64,000 bases of DNA from Dermatophilus congolensis (GTDB lineage: Bacteria; Actinomycetota; Actinomycetes; Actinomycetales; Dermatophilaceae): positions 1 to 64,000 of the forward strand of contig NZ_UFYA01000001.1 in assembly GCF_900447215.1 (NCBI RefSeq), given 5' to 3'. The notes below the pieces were generated by a model. The model saw only the letters and a program-made list of their open reading frames with translations, was not told where the DNA came from and did not search any database. Position 1 is the stretch's first letter, and the number at the start of each line of letters is the position of its first letter. Below, one piece after another: positions 1-9,136 of this stretch. The position numbers were made by a program, and so were the translations under genes.

Positions 1-290
1 CTGAAGAGGTTGTGTCGTTCGGCCTGGACGGTGTCCAGTACGAGATTGACCTGAGCAAGGAAAATGCTGAGAAGCTGCGTGCTTCCTTGCAGGAGTGGGT
101 CGAGAAGGCACGCCGTGCTGGTGGCCGTCGTGTTGCGGGTCGTCGTACCCCTGGTTCGGGTTCAGGTTCGGGACGCCGTAATGACCTGAATGAGATTCGT
201 CAGTGGGGTCGTGAAAACGGGTTCAAGGTTTCTGACCGTGGGCGTGTTTCCCGTGAGGTTGAAGAAGCCTACGATCGGGCTCACAACTGA
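1..290 (+). CDS. lsr2: Lsr2 nucleoid-associated protein (5' partial)
   Basis: This is the downstream part of an Lsr2 gene; the reading frame is open from base 3, so the true start lies before the window. Lsr2 is the actinobacterial H-NS-like protein that bridges DNA and silences AT-rich, often acquired, genes. The visible part begins with the dimerisation sheet (VSFGLDGVQYEIDL), passes through a helix and an Arg/Gly/Ser-rich linker, and ends with the C-terminal DNA-binding domain (IRQWGRENG, then SDRGRVSREV). The RGR triplet there is the hook that enters the AT minor groove. A strong hairpin terminator follows. The GTG at base 12 is an internal valine codon, not a start. Confidence 0.95.
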   Translation, partial: EEVVSFGLDGVQYEIDLSKENAEKLRASLQEWVEKARRAGGRRVAGRRTPGSGSGSGRRNDLNEIRQWGRENGFKVSDRGRVSREVEEAYDRAHN

Positions 291-350
291 TTATTTAATG
301 ATCGTTCAGAGCGCTGTTTTGGTGCTCTGTGTGATCGATATAGCTTTTTT

Positions 351-390
351 CGGAGGGGCGGACCTTGTGGGGTCCGCCCCTCCGTATTGT
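351..390 (+). terminator. Rho-independent-type terminator of lsr2
   Basis: A perfect 14-bp GC-rich stem (351-364 with 371-384) closes a 6-nt loop and is followed by a T-rich stretch (tattgttgttg). It lies 60 bp after the lsr2 stop. Its position also argues against starting the next gene at 365, inside the stem. Confidence 0.85.
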
Positions 391-418
391 TGTTGTCAAT
401 GATTGGGTGGTGTTTCGC

Positions 419-1447
419 ATGGTGAATCGCAGAGCAGATCAGGCGGATTCTTCTGATGCTTTGAGAAGTCATCGCCGGGCTTTTTCGTTTTCGGTGGACG
501 GTTTTGTTCTTGCGATTTTGGGTGCGGTGGGGCTTGCTTCGCTATTACCGATCTCTGGTGTGGCGGCACTCGTTTTTGATGATGTAACGACAGTAGCGAT
601 CGCTGTGTTGTTCTTCATGTACGGCGGAAGGTTGTCTCGTGAAGAGGTGTGGGTGGGCTTTCGGCATTGGCAGTTGCATCTGACGATTCTGGGTTTTACT
701 TTCGTGGTTTTTCCAGTTATTGGTCAGGTTCTGCGTTTGTTGGAGTCGTGGATGTTGTCGCCGGAACTGATGGCGGGAGTGTTGTTTTTATGCGCTGTTC
801 CTTCGACAGTTCAGTCGTCGATCACGTTCACATCTATTTCGGGTGGAAATGTTGCTGGGGCGGTAGTTAGTGCCTCGTTGAGTAATCTTCTGGGGGTGGT
901 TATTACTCCGGTGCTTGTGGTCATCACCATGGGTGGCGCAGGTGGGTTCACGATCTCGGGGTCATCGGTTGTCGATCTTGTTTTGCATATTCTTGTTCCC
1001 TTTTTGGTGGGGCAGTGTGTGCAGCCATGGGTGAGTGGATGGCTGAAGCGCAACCATGCCTGGTTGAAGCGAGTGGATCAGGGCATCATCGTTGCGGTGG
1101 TGTACTCAGCGTTTTCGCGAGGCATGGTCGAGCGGATGTGGTTGAGGGTGTCGGTGGGGGATTTGGTGGTGTTGCTGGTGTTGGTGGTGGTTGTGTTGGC
1201 GTTTGTTTTATGGCTGACGTGGTGGCTTTCGGGGGTGTTGGGGTTTGAGCGGGCTGATCGCATTGCGATCCAGTTTTGTGGCACGAAAAAGTCGTTGGCT
1301 ACAGGGGTGCCGATGGCGTTGGTGTTGTTTCCCGGGGCGACGGTTGGGCTGATGGTGTTGCCGATCATGCTGTTTCATCAGGCTCAGTTGATGGTGTGTG
1401 CGGTGTTGGCGCGCAGGCATTCGCTGGTGGAGTCACGGCAGAGGTGA
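419..1447 (+). CDS. SBF-like (bile acid:sodium symporter family) membrane transporter
   Basis: The product (342 aa) is an integral membrane protein with about ten hydrophobic segments and resembles the SBF-like group of the bile acid:Na+ symporter superfamily (PF13593 type). Recognisable family stretches are the AVPSTVQSSI segment near residue 125, the SLSNLLGVVITP segment, and the FCGTKKSLATGVPMA segment near residue 300, which are the usual substrate and ion-site regions of this fold. The substrate is not predictable. An upstream in-frame start at 365 falls within the lsr2 terminator, so ATG 419 is preferred. It sits alone between lsr2 and clpC. Wobble bases are strongly G/T, like lsr2 and unlike the C-rich genes further right. 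Confidence 0.85.
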   Translation: MVNRRADQADSSDALRSHRRAFSFSVDGFVLAILGAVGLASLLPISGVAALVFDDVTTVAIAVLFFMYGGRLSREEVWVGFRHWQLHLTILGFTFVVFPVIGQVLRLLESWMLSPELMAGVLFLCAVPSTVQSSITFTSISGGNVAGAVVSASLSNLLGVVITPVLVVITMGGAGGFTISGSSVVDLVLHILVPFLVGQCVQPWVSGWLKRNHAWLKRVDQGIIVAVVYSAFSRGMVERMWLRVSVGDLVVLLVLVVVVLAFVLWLTWWLSGVLGFERADRIAIQFCGTKKSLATGVPMALVLFPGATVGLMVLPIMLFHQAQLMVCAVLARRHSLVESRQR

Positions 1448-1588
1448 GGACGCCCACAACATGCTTTGACCGTCTGGTGTGTCGGTGTCCATGCTGTCGT
1501 GAGGAGTTCTGTGGCTGTAAGTGACCTGCGAAGGAAAGGGAGTTAAGTGGCGGATTGAGCCGGGTCAACTCAAGTTTTTGGCTCGGTG

Positions 1589-1614
1589 GGAACAATTGAC
1601 TGGGGTGTCTTGTT
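1589..1614 (+). promoter_or_regulatory. Candidate SigH/SigR-type stress promoter for clpC
   Basis: GGAAC at 1589-1593 and GTT at 1612-1614 are separated by exactly 18 bp, which matches the GGAAY-N18-GTT pattern of actinobacterial SigH/SigR (redox and heat stress) promoters. It would give a 5' leader of about 135 nt before clpC at 1756. clpC genes of other actinobacteria are known SigH/SigR or ClgR targets, so the location is biologically sensible. The match is short, so chance cannot be excluded. Confidence 0.5.
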
Positions 1615-1755
1615 GTTCTTTTCGAATACCGTCGGAGGACTTGACATCCTTGAGGTGATGATGCGAGTTCGCCTCTGCGTCACTCAAAACACGTCACTGA
1701 TCGCGACGGTCTATACGGATAGCATCGAGGGAACTCGACAGCGAGGGAGCAATAC

Positions 1756-4353
1756 ATGTTCGAGAGGTTCACGGATCGGGCCCGTCGTGTGGTGGTGCTC
1801 GCGCAAGAAGAAGCGCGGATGCTTAACCACAACTACATCGGGACCGAGCACATCCTCCTTGGTCTCATTCATGAGGGCGAGGGTGTCGCCGCTAAGGCAT
1901 TGGAGAGCCTCGGCATCTCGCTGGATGCAGTGCGTGAGCAGGTGCAGGAAATCATCGGCCAGGGCACTCAGGCGCCCAGCGGGCACATCCCATTCACTCC
2001 GCGCGCTAAGAAGGTCCTCGAACTGTCGCTGCGTGAGGCGCTGCAGCTTGGCCACAACTACATCGGGACCGAGCACATCCTGCTCGGGTTGATCCGTGAA
2101 GGCGAAGGTGTCGCGGCACAGGTTTTGGTCAAGCTCGGCGCAGACCTGAACAAGGTCCGCCAGACCGTGATCCAGCTGCTTTCTGGCTACCAAGGCAAAG
2201 AAACAGCTGGCGCTGGCGTAGGTGCTGGAGCTAGTGGACAGGCCGAAGGCACCCCTGCAGGTTCGCTCGTGCTGGACCAGTTCGGTAGGAACCTCACCCA
2301 GGCCGCGCGTGAAAACAAACTTGACCCAGTCATCGGCCGGGCTAAAGAGATCGAGCGGGTTATGCAGGTGCTCTCCCGCCGCACTAAGAACAACCCAATC
2401 CTCATTGGTGAGCCCGGCGTTGGAAAGACAGCTGTGGTTGAGGGGCTGGCGCAAGACATCGTGCGCGGTGAAGTCCCAGAAACGTTGAAAGACAAGCATA
2501 TTTACACCCTGGACTTGGGTGCTCTGGTGGCTGGCTCGCGGTACCGCGGTGACTTCGAAGAGCGACTGAAAAAAGTCCTCAAAGAGATCAAGACGCGTGG
2601 CGACATCATCCTGTTCATTGATGAGATCCACACACTTGTTGGAGCTGGCGCGGCCGAAGGCGCGATCGATGCAGCCAGCATTCTCAAGCCGATGCTGGCT
2701 CGTGGGGAGCTGCAAACCATCGGTGCAACGACCCTGGATGAGTACCGCAAGCACATTGAGAAAGACCCGGCACTGGAACGCCGTTTCCAGCCGATTCAGG
2801 TGGCCGAGCCGTCGCTGGCTCACACGATCGAGATTCTTAAAGGCCTGCGTGACCGGTACGAAGCGCACCACCGCGTTTCCATTACAGATGCAGCGCTAGT
2901 CTCGGCTGCCACAATGGCAGATCGGTACATCAACGACCGCTACCTGCCGGACAAAGCGATCGACCTTATCGATGAGGCAGGTGCACGCCTGCGGATCAAG
3001 CGGATGACTGCACCGCCGGACCTGCGCGAGTTCGACGAGAAGATCGCACATGTGCGGCGTGAAAAAGAAGCCGCAATCGATGGGCAAGACTTCGAGAAAG
3101 CAGCTTCGCTGCGCGATGACGAACGTCAGCTCATCGAAGCGAAAGAAAAACGCGAAACCGAATGGAAGAACGGCGATATGGATGTCGTCGCCGAGGTGAA
3201 CGAAGAACTGATTGCTGAGGTACTCGCTGCCTCGACAGGCATTCCTGTCTTCAAACTCACCGAAGAGGAATCCAGCCGCCTGCTGCGCATGGAAGAAGAG
3301 CTGCACAAGCGGATCGTGGGCATGGATGACGCGATCAAAGCCTTGTCACAGTCGATCCGCCGTACCCGCGCTGGCCTGAAAGATCCGCGCCGTCCCTCCG
3401 GTTCATTCATCTTCGCTGGCCCCACCGGTGTCGGTAAGACCGAACTGGCCAAGACACTGGCGGAGTTCCTATTCGGTGAAGAGGACTCCCTCATCACCCT
3501 GGACATGTCCGAATTCGCTGAGAAACACACCGTGTCGCGTCTGTTTGGTTCCCCGCCCGGATACGTCGGTTACGAAGAGGGCGGCCAGCTCACCGAAAAG
3601 GTGCGGCGCAAACCGTTCTCGGTGGTTTTGTTCGATGAGGTGGAGAAAGCCCACCCGGACATCTTCAACAGCCTTCTGCAGATTTTGGAAGATGGCCGCT
3701 TGACCGATGCGCAAGGCCGCGTCGTGGACTTCAAGAACACCGTCATCATCATGACAACCAACTTGGGTACCCGGGACATCAGCAAGGCTGTCAGCCTCGG
3801 TTTCGCTCAGGTCGACGACAACACATCCAACTACGAGCGGATGAAGGTCAAGGTTCAGGACGAACTGAAGCAGAACTTCCGTCCCGAATTCCTTAACCGC
3901 GTGGATGACATCATCGTGTTCCCGCAGCTGAACGAGGAAGAAATCGTTCAGATCGTTGATCTGATGATCGCTCGAGTCGATGAGCGGTTGAAAGACAAAG
4001 ACATGGGTCTAGAACTCACCGATGCCGCCAAGCGTTGGCTGGCCAAGCGTGGCTACGACCCCGTGCTCGGTGCGCGCCCGCTGCGCCGTGCGATCCAACG
4101 CAACATCGAAGATGTCTTGTCCGAGAAGATCCTGTTCGGTGAAGTCGGCGCAGGCGAGGTTGTCACGATCGACACCGAAGGTGAGGGTGAAGACGAGAAG
4201 TTGTCGTTCACTGGCACTTACCGCAAAGAGGTAGATGAGCTGATCGCTTCTACCGAGGGTGCAGACTCCTCTGACAATGCCGACTCGGGCACAGATGTGC
4301 CTCGTTCAGATGGCAGCGACGGAACGGGTGAAGCCTCAGCGGCACAGAGCTAA
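1756..4353 (+). CDS. clpC: ATP-dependent Clp protease ATP-binding subunit ClpC
   Basis: ClpC (865 aa) is the HSP100 unfoldase that feeds substrates to ClpP in the cytoplasm. Domain order is complete: two Clp_N repeats (about 1-70 and 78-145, each with [13 protein letters not shown]), the first AAA+ module with Walker A GEPGVGKT at 218-225, a UVR/coiled-coil middle domain (about 400-470), the second AAA+ module with Walker A GPTGVGKT at 555-562, and a Clp D2-small domain. The last 30 or so residues form an acidic Asp/Ser/Gly tail typical of actinobacterial ClpC1. The ATG at 1756 follows gaggga at a good distance. Length is normal for the family. The gene is monocistronic, with a stress-type promoter upstream and a long hairpin after the stop. 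Confidence 0.98.
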   Translation: MFERFTDRARRVVVLAQEEARMLNHNYIGTEHILLGLIHEGEGVAAKALESLGISLDAVREQVQEIIGQGTQAPSGHIPFTPRAKKVLELSLREALQLGHNYIGTEHILLGLIREGEGVAAQVLVKLGADLNKVRQTVIQLLSGYQGKETAGAGVGAGASGQAEGTPAGSLVLDQFGRNLTQAARENKLDPVIGRAKEIERVMQVLSRRTKNNPILIGEPGVGKTAVVEGLAQDIVRGEVPETLKDKHIYTLDLGALVAGSRYRGDFEERLKKVLKEIKTRGDIILFIDEIHTLVGAGAAEGAIDAASILKPMLARGELQTIGATTLDEYRKHIEKDPALERRFQPIQVAEPSLAHTIEILKGLRDRYEAHHRVSITDAALVSAATMADRYINDRYLPDKAIDLIDEAGARLRIKRMTAPPDLREFDEKIAHVRREKEAAIDGQDFEKAASLRDDERQLIEAKEKRETEWKNGDMDVVAEVNEELIAEVLAASTGIPVFKLTEEESSRLLRMEEELHKRIVGMDDAIKALSQSIRRTRAGLKDPRRPSGSFIFAGPTGVGKTELAKTLAEFLFGEEDSLITLDMSEFAEKHTVSRLFGSPPGYVGYEEGGQLTEKVRRKPFSVVLFDEVEKAHPDIFNSLLQILEDGRLTDAQGRVVDFKNTVIIMTTNLGTRDISKAVSLGFAQVDDNTSNYERMKVKVQDELKQNFRPEFLNRVDDIIVFPQLNEEEIVQIVDLMIARVDERLKDKDMGLELTDAAKRWLAKRGYDPVLGARPLRRAIQRNIEDVLSEKILFGEVGAGEVVTIDTEGEGEDEKLSFTGTYRKEVDELIASTEGADSSDNADSGTDVPRSDGSDGTGEASAAQS

Positions 4354-4360
4354 ATCACGT

Positions 4361-4421
4361 ATGGCAACGGCTGGGGTCGGTTGCGGCGTTCTTTGCCACA
4401 ACCGACCCCAGCCGTTGCCAT
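4361..4421. terminator. 23-bp perfect hairpin between convergent clpC and mutY
   Basis: Bases 4361-4383 are exactly complementary to 4399-4421, leaving a 15-nt loop. No T-run follows on either strand. The element begins 7 bp after the clpC stop and ends 22 bp before the mutY stop, so a bidirectional intrinsic terminator or RNA-protecting stem is the likely role. Confidence 0.8.
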
Positions 4422-4443
4422 GCCCACAGCGGTCAGTGGCTGT

Positions 4444-5364
4444 CTACGTAGGAAGCTGGTAAGCGGGGTGGTCTTGTGACCCGACACGCTGCACGAGCCC
4501 ATCAACGAGAAGACTTTCCAAACAGCGCTCACGCTGAGCTGTGTCCGCCCACACCGAAATGATCTCTTCGGCATCCACTGGAGCAGTGCTGGCACGTAAC
4601 AACGCCACGATCCGGCCACGCACTTGCCGGTCCGTGCCCTCCCAGGCTTGTGTGCGTCGAGCGGGACCGTCATATGCAGGACAGCCCTGAGCTACCCACG
4701 CGCATTCTGCGCGTACAGGACAGACCTGGCAGCGCGGAGAACGCGCAGTGCATACCAGCGCGCCCAACTCCATCACAGCCGCGTTCCAGCGCACACTTGC
4801 GTTTGCTTCTTCTGGCACTAGCTGCGCTGCCAACGTCGACTCGTATCGAGTCAGCGAAGGGTCTTGCAAAGGCATACCGCGGAAAAGACGAGCCTGAACT
4901 CGGCGGATATTGATATCTAAAACAGTAGTGCGTTGCCCGAACGCGAAAGCGGCAACAGCTGCCGCCGTGTAAGGCCCCACCCCAGGTAATGCGAGCAGAT
5001 CCTCATACGTGCCGGGAACCTGACCGTCATAGTGGTCTACCATCACTCCTGCCGACTCATGTAGCCGCAGTGCCCGGCGCGGGTAGCCAAGACGCCCCCA
5101 CTCTCGGACCGCTTCACCTGAAGGCTCAGCAGCCAGTGCGGCAGGCTCAGGCCAACGGTTGAGCCAGTGACGCCAGACAGGCTCCACCCGCGCGACGGGA
5201 GTCTGATGACTCATTACTTCGGAAAGATAAATACCCCACGGCGAACAGTTGGGATCACGCCAGGGTAGGGGGCGACCATTTTCGTCAAACCAGTTCATGA
5301 CAGCGTCATGAACACTCACGAGCCGGTCAGGACATACCGGTTCAGTGATGACAGCTGCACTCAC
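4444..5364 (-). CDS. mutY: A/G-specific adenine DNA glycosylase MutY
   Basis: MutY removes adenine mispaired with 8-oxoguanine. The protein (306 aa) has the helix-hairpin-helix (LPGVGPYTAAAV, about 126-137) followed by the catalytic Asp150 in VLDINIRRV, the general-acid Glu49 in LSEVM, and the four-cysteine [4Fe-4S] loop Cys205-X6-Cys212-X2-Cys215-X5-Cys221. The C-terminal NUDIX-like OG-recognition domain of E. coli MutY is shortened, leaving only a small winged-helix-like tail, as is usual in actinobacteria of this length. It overlaps the end of disA by 4 bp, so translation is probably coupled. The order clpC / mutY / disA / radA is a standard actinobacterial neighbourhood. Confidence 0.95.
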   Translation of the reverse strand: MSAAVITEPVCPDRLVSVHDAVMNWFDENGRPLPWRDPNCSPWGIYLSEVMSHQTPVARVEPVWRHWLNRWPEPAALAAEPSGEAVREWGRLGYPRRALRLHESAGVMVDHYDGQVPGTYEDLLALPGVGPYTAAAVAAFAFGQRTTVLDINIRRVQARLFRGMPLQDPSLTRYESTLAAQLVPEEANASVRWNAAVMELGALVCTARSPRCQVCPVRAECAWVAQGCPAYDGPARRTQAWEGTDRQVRGRIVALLRASTAPVDAEEIISVWADTAQRERCLESLLVDGLVQRVGSQDHPAYQLPT

Positions 5365-6434
5365 ACGTAACGCTCCAGCACGCTCGATTCAGTCAATCGC
5401 GATAGGCCTTCCCGCACTGTGCGGGCTCGCGCCTCACCAATCCCGTCAACTGCCTGCAGGTCATCTACGGTCGCGGACAGCATCGGCTGCAAGGCTCCGA
5501 AATGTTCTACGAGGCGATCAGTGATGAGTCGCGGGATCCGGGGAATCTTATACAGCATGCGGTAACCACGCGGCCGTACCGGATCATCCAGGCGCTCAGG
5601 AAGGCCTGAATACCCCAACGCAGCTGCTGCGTTCGACAAATTCAATAATTCTGTAGCGTTCAGGATGCTCATTTCGGCCATGACTGAATCCACGTCACGG
5701 TCGGTTTCTTCAGCGATATAGTCCCGGACGACGTTGTCACGTTCACGGTCCATCCCTGCCGACATTTCTTCCAGCTGTAGCGTTAACAACCGCCCGTCAG
5801 TACCCAGCTCATTGACGTAGCCAGATATTTCCGCAGCGATCCGGCCTAACATCTCCACGCGCTGCAGCACCATCGCCACATCCCGGACAGTCACCATGTC
5901 TTCGACTTCCAGCGCCGAAAGCGAGCCCGCCACTTCGTCGAAGCGATTCTTGTATCGCTCAAGGGTTTGAACAGCCTGATTTGCTTTCGAAATGATCGCC
6001 GCTGACCCTTCCAAAACGTGTCGGGCACCGTTGACATACACGGCAGCCAGTTGCATCGACTGGCTGACGGACACGACAGGGAAGCCCGTCTGCTTAGAAA
6101 CTCGCTCAGCCGTCCTGTGCCGTGTACCTGATTCGCTTGTTTCGATACTGGCGTCAGGGACGAGCTGGGTGGCAGCACGCGTGATCCGGTTCGACTCCGG
6201 ATCAATGATGACGGCCCCGTCCATCTTTGCCAGCTCACGTAAACGAGTAGCAGAAAAAGGGATGTCCAAGGGGAAACCGCCTGAAGCGATCGACTCCACC
6301 ACCTCGTCATGGCCGAGCACCACTAGAGCCCCTGTACGGCCCCGAATAATTCGCTCGATGCCATCGCGTAGCTCAGTGCCAGGCGCGACTTTTGCCAGAG
6401 TGCTCCGCATTAACTCGGTGGGGTCCAGACTCAC
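5361..6434 (-). CDS. disA: DNA integrity scanning protein DisA, diadenylate cyclase
   Basis: DisA scans DNA for branched structures and makes cyclic di-AMP from two ATP. The N-terminal DAC domain carries the diagnostic DGA (72-74) and RHR (105-107) active-site motifs, a long helical linker follows, and the C-terminus holds a helix-hairpin-helix DNA-binding domain (DDLQAVDGIGEARARTVREGL). Two in-frame GTG starts exist: 6443 abuts the Shine-Dalgarno-like aagg with no spacing, whereas 6434 lies 9 nt from it, so 6434 is chosen (357 aa). It is transcribed with mutY, whose start overlaps its stop, and lies downstream of radA; RadA is known to modulate DisA in Bacillus. Confidence 0.96.
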   Translation of the reverse strand: MSLDPTELMRSTLAKVAPGTELRDGIERIIRGRTGALVVLGHDEVVESIASGGFPLDIPFSATRLRELAKMDGAVIIDPESNRITRAATQLVPDASIETSESGTRHRTAERVSKQTGFPVVSVSQSMQLAAVYVNGARHVLEGSAAIISKANQAVQTLERYKNRFDEVAGSLSALEVEDMVTVRDVAMVLQRVEMLGRIAAEISGYVNELGTDGRLLTLQLEEMSAGMDRERDNVVRDYIAEETDRDVDSVMAEMSILNATELLNLSNAAAALGYSGLPERLDDPVRPRGYRMLYKIPRIPRLITDRLVEHFGALQPMLSATVDDLQAVDGIGEARARTVREGLSRLTESSVLERYV

Positions 6435-6537
6435 GAAAATCACCCTTCGGCAGTGGGTCCACCACTGTGGGACTGGTATGCGACGTGAGCGTCAGCACTT
6501 GCCGTGACATTCACCGCCGCTGTTGGTCCCCTGCAGT

Positions 6538-8142
6538 CTACGTGCCCGGTGTTTCACTGCTCGCCAGTCCCTCAGGACTGTCTAGACGCGCCGTTTGATC
6601 ATGCGTTCCGGTAAGCCCAGGCACATCCGCCAGCGGCCGCGGCCCCCCACGAACCTCAACACTCTCCGCCTCAGAATGCCCACCCGGCCCTGAACGATCA
6701 CGCCTAACCCCGCGCCTAGCCCCCCGGCTCTCAGACTTTCGATGCCCACCACCGGGCAACCCCAAAGCAGCATCAATCGCCTCAGCAACAGTGCTCACTC
6801 GAGCTACGTGCATCCCTTGAGGCACATCAGCAATATCGATCGAACCATGCGGCACGATCGCGTGCGTAAACCCCAGCCGAGCCGCCTCCGTCAGGCGTTT
6901 CTGCACACCACTGACACGGCGCACATCACCAGCCAACCCCACTTCACCCAAGGCCAACAACCCCGACGCGATCGGCCTATCCACCACCGAGCCAGTCACC
7001 GCAATCGCAACTGACAAATCCGACGCAGGCTCAGCAATACGAACCCCACCCACAGTCGACACATAACAGTCACAATCACTCATCGGCACATGCGCATGAC
7101 GCTCCAACACAGCCAAAATCATCGACACCCGCGAAGAATCCAACCCAGAAGTAGTGCGCCTAGGCATAGCTGCCTTAGTGCGTGCCAACAACGCCTGCAC
7201 CTCCACCACCAGCGGACGCCGACCCTCCAACGTCACACTCACCGCAGTGCCAGGAACCACCACATCCCGCGAAGACAAAAACAACCCACTCGGATCAGAC
7301 AACCCCTCAATCCCAGACTCCGACAAATCAAAACACCCCACCTCATCCGTAGGGCCAAACCGGTTCTTCACCGCCCGGATCATCCGCAACCGAGACCCAC
7401 GCTCACCTTCAAAATGCAGAACCACATCCACAAGGTGCTCCAACACCCGCGGCCCAGCGATCGTCCCGTCCTTAGTCACATGCCCGACCAAAATCGAAGC
7501 AAACCCACCCGACTTCGCAGTCTGAACCAGCGCAGCCGTTACCTCCCTCACCTGAGCCACATTCCCCGGCGAACCATCAACCTGCGCACTAGCCAAAGTC
7601 TGCACAGAATCCACGACAAGCAACTGCGGTGAAGCTGCCTCAATATGCCCCAGCACAGTGCCCAAATCACCCTCAGAAGCAAGCAACAAATTCTCATGAT
7701 CAGCCCCGATACGCCGCGCCCTCGTCGCAACCTGAGCAGCCGACTCCTCACCCGAGACATACAACACCCGCAACCCCGATCGCGCTGCACGCCCAGCTGC
7801 ATCCAAGGACAACGTCGACTTCCCAATCCCTGGCTCTCCAGCAAGCAACACCACCGCGTCACTAACCAACCCACCACCCAACACCCGATCAAACTCAAAC
7901 ACCCCAGTCGGGCGAGCATCAGCAGGAGTGACATCGACACTCGTGATCGGAGCAGCAGGGGCAACAACATGAGCCGCTACCGTCCGCGCAGCCCCCGAGG
8001 ACTCCACCTCTGCCACCGTTCCCCACTCCTGACAGCGCGCACAGCGCCCCACCCACTTGGCCGTCGACCAGCCACATTCAGTACAACGCCACGTCGACTT
8101 CTCACCCTTACCGCGCTTACCGCTTTCCTTACCAACCACCAT
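6538..8142 (-). CDS. radA: DNA repair protein RadA
   Basis: RadA is a RecA-like motor that drives branch migration in recombinational repair. Visible parts: an N-terminal four-cysteine zinc finger (Cys20, 23, 34, 37), Walker A GEPGIGKST in the ATPase core, the RadA-specific KNRFG motif, and a C-terminal Lon-protease-like domain ending around residue 455. About 70 further residues rich in Gly, Arg, Ser and Pro extend past the domain and look disordered, which is longer than usual. The ATG at 8142 has aggg 8 nt upstream; an in-frame GTG at 8199 would add 19 residues that are not family-like. It is divergent from the gene at 8251. Confidence 0.95.
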   Translation of the reverse strand: MVVGKESGKRGKGEKSTWRCTECGWSTAKWVGRCARCQEWGTVAEVESSGAARTVAAHVVAPAAPITSVDVTPADARPTGVFEFDRVLGGGLVSDAVVLLAGEPGIGKSTLSLDAAGRAARSGLRVLYVSGEESAAQVATRARRIGADHENLLLASEGDLGTVLGHIEAASPQLLVVDSVQTLASAQVDGSPGNVAQVREVTAALVQTAKSGGFASILVGHVTKDGTIAGPRVLEHLVDVVLHFEGERGSRLRMIRAVKNRFGPTDEVGCFDLSESGIEGLSDPSGLFLSSRDVVVPGTAVSVTLEGRRPLVVEVQALLARTKAAMPRRTTSGLDSSRVSMILAVLERHAHVPMSDCDCYVSTVGGVRIAEPASDLSVAIAVTGSVVDRPIASGLLALGEVGLAGDVRRVSGVQKRLTEAARLGFTHAIVPHGSIDIADVPQGMHVARVSTVAEAIDAALGLPGGGHRKSESRGARRGVRRDRSGPGGHSEAESVEVRGGPRPLADVPGLTGTHDQTARLDSPEGLASSETPGT

Positions 8143-8250
8143 GGCAGCCACCCTAGGCGCCCCCACCGACAACGCAGCTTTAGCGCAACCGGCCACCACA
8201 CGTATGCCTCACTACTCGGAACGCACAAGCACCCTCACTACAGTGGAAAC

Positions 8251-9084
8251 GTGAGCCAGGAGCAATTGACGCCCCCACAGATACCGAAAGTCACCCTCGG
8301 TACCTCCTCCGTCTACCCAAAAAAACTCCAAGACGGGTTCGAAATGGCCGCACGCACCGGGTACGACGGCGTTGAAGTGATGGTGCTAGGAGACCCAGCA
8401 ACACAAAACCCCGACACACTCACCTCCCTGGCCGACAAATACAACACCCCCATCCTGTCCATCCACGCACCCACCCTGTTGGTATCCCAACGCGTATGGG
8501 GAACAAACGACCCCTGGGAAAAAATTGACCGCTCTATCGACCTAGCCCACGCCGTCGGCACCAACACCGTCGTCCTACACCCACCATTTCGCTGGCAACG
8601 CGAATACGCCCGCGAATTCGCCGAAGGAGTCGCCGCCCGCGAAGCGAGCACCGGGGCCATCCTCGCCGTAGAAAACATGTTCCCCTGGCGAGCCGGATCA
8701 GTCTGGATGCAGGTCTACCGGCCCGGATGGAACCCCGTCGACTTCGAGTATGCCCACGTCACCCTCGACTTCTCACATGCGGCAATCGCCCACGACGACG
8801 TCATGGCAATGAAAAAACAACTCGGCACCCGTCTACATCACATCCACCTGGGCGACGGCACCGGATCATTCATGGACGAACACCTCGTCCCTGGCCGAGG
8901 CAACATGCCCATCGCCGACTTTCTCGCCGACCTTGGCCAAACTGGCTGGGACGGCGTTATCGCCACCGAAGTAAGCACCCGCAAAGCCACCGATGCCCAG
9001 CGCGAAAAAGACCTCAGAGAAACAGTCGAATTCGCCCGTACCCACTTACGCCGCGGCGCACAACGCAACGGTCTGCAAGACTGA
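8251..9084 (+). CDS. Sugar phosphate isomerase/epimerase family TIM-barrel protein
   Basis: The 277-aa protein has the xylose-isomerase-like TIM-barrel pattern: SSVYPKKLQDGFEMAARTGYDGVEVMV at the first strand (named here by its ends: VTLGTSSVYP and GYDGVEVM), SIHAPTL, VLHPPFRW, AVENMFPW, VTLDFSHA, HIHLGDG and IATEVS, in the order seen in AP endonuclease family 2 proteins. These His, Glu and Asp positions would bind a divalent metal. The substrate is unknown; members of this group often lie next to proC in actinobacteria. The reading frame is open far upstream (from 7645), but that part is antisense to radA, so GTG 8251, in the radA divergent spacer, is taken as start. Wobble bases are strongly C. 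Confidence 0.85.
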   Translation: MSQEQLTPPQIPKVTLGTSSVYPKKLQDGFEMAARTGYDGVEVMVLGDPATQNPDTLTSLADKYNTPILSIHAPTLLVSQRVWGTNDPWEKIDRSIDLAHAVGTNTVVLHPPFRWQREYAREFAEGVAAREASTGAILAVENMFPWRAGSVWMQVYRPGWNPVDFEYAHVTLDFSHAAIAHDDVMAMKKQLGTRLHHIHLGDGTGSFMDEHLVPGRGNMPIADFLADLGQTGWDGVIATEVSTRKATDAQREKDLRETVEFARTHLRRGAQRNGLQD

Positions 9085-9136
9085 CATTGGCGACCCACCC
9101 GCCGACGTCGCCTGACTGCGCGAGAGGTTCCGCTTG

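Noticed and set aside
1670-1679. ClgR-like box (CGC...GCG) upstream of clpC
   Set aside because: The spacer between CGC and GCG is 4 bp, not the 5 bp of the ClgR consensus, and flanking bases do not fit.
1711-2871. 386-codon open frame on the - strand opposite clpC
   Set aside because: Antisense shadow of a strongly conserved gene; no start signal or domain.
7645-8250. N-terminal extension of the sugar isomerase frame
   Set aside because: It lies antisense to radA and encodes Arg/His/Pro-rich sequence; the TIM barrel begins right after GTG 8251.
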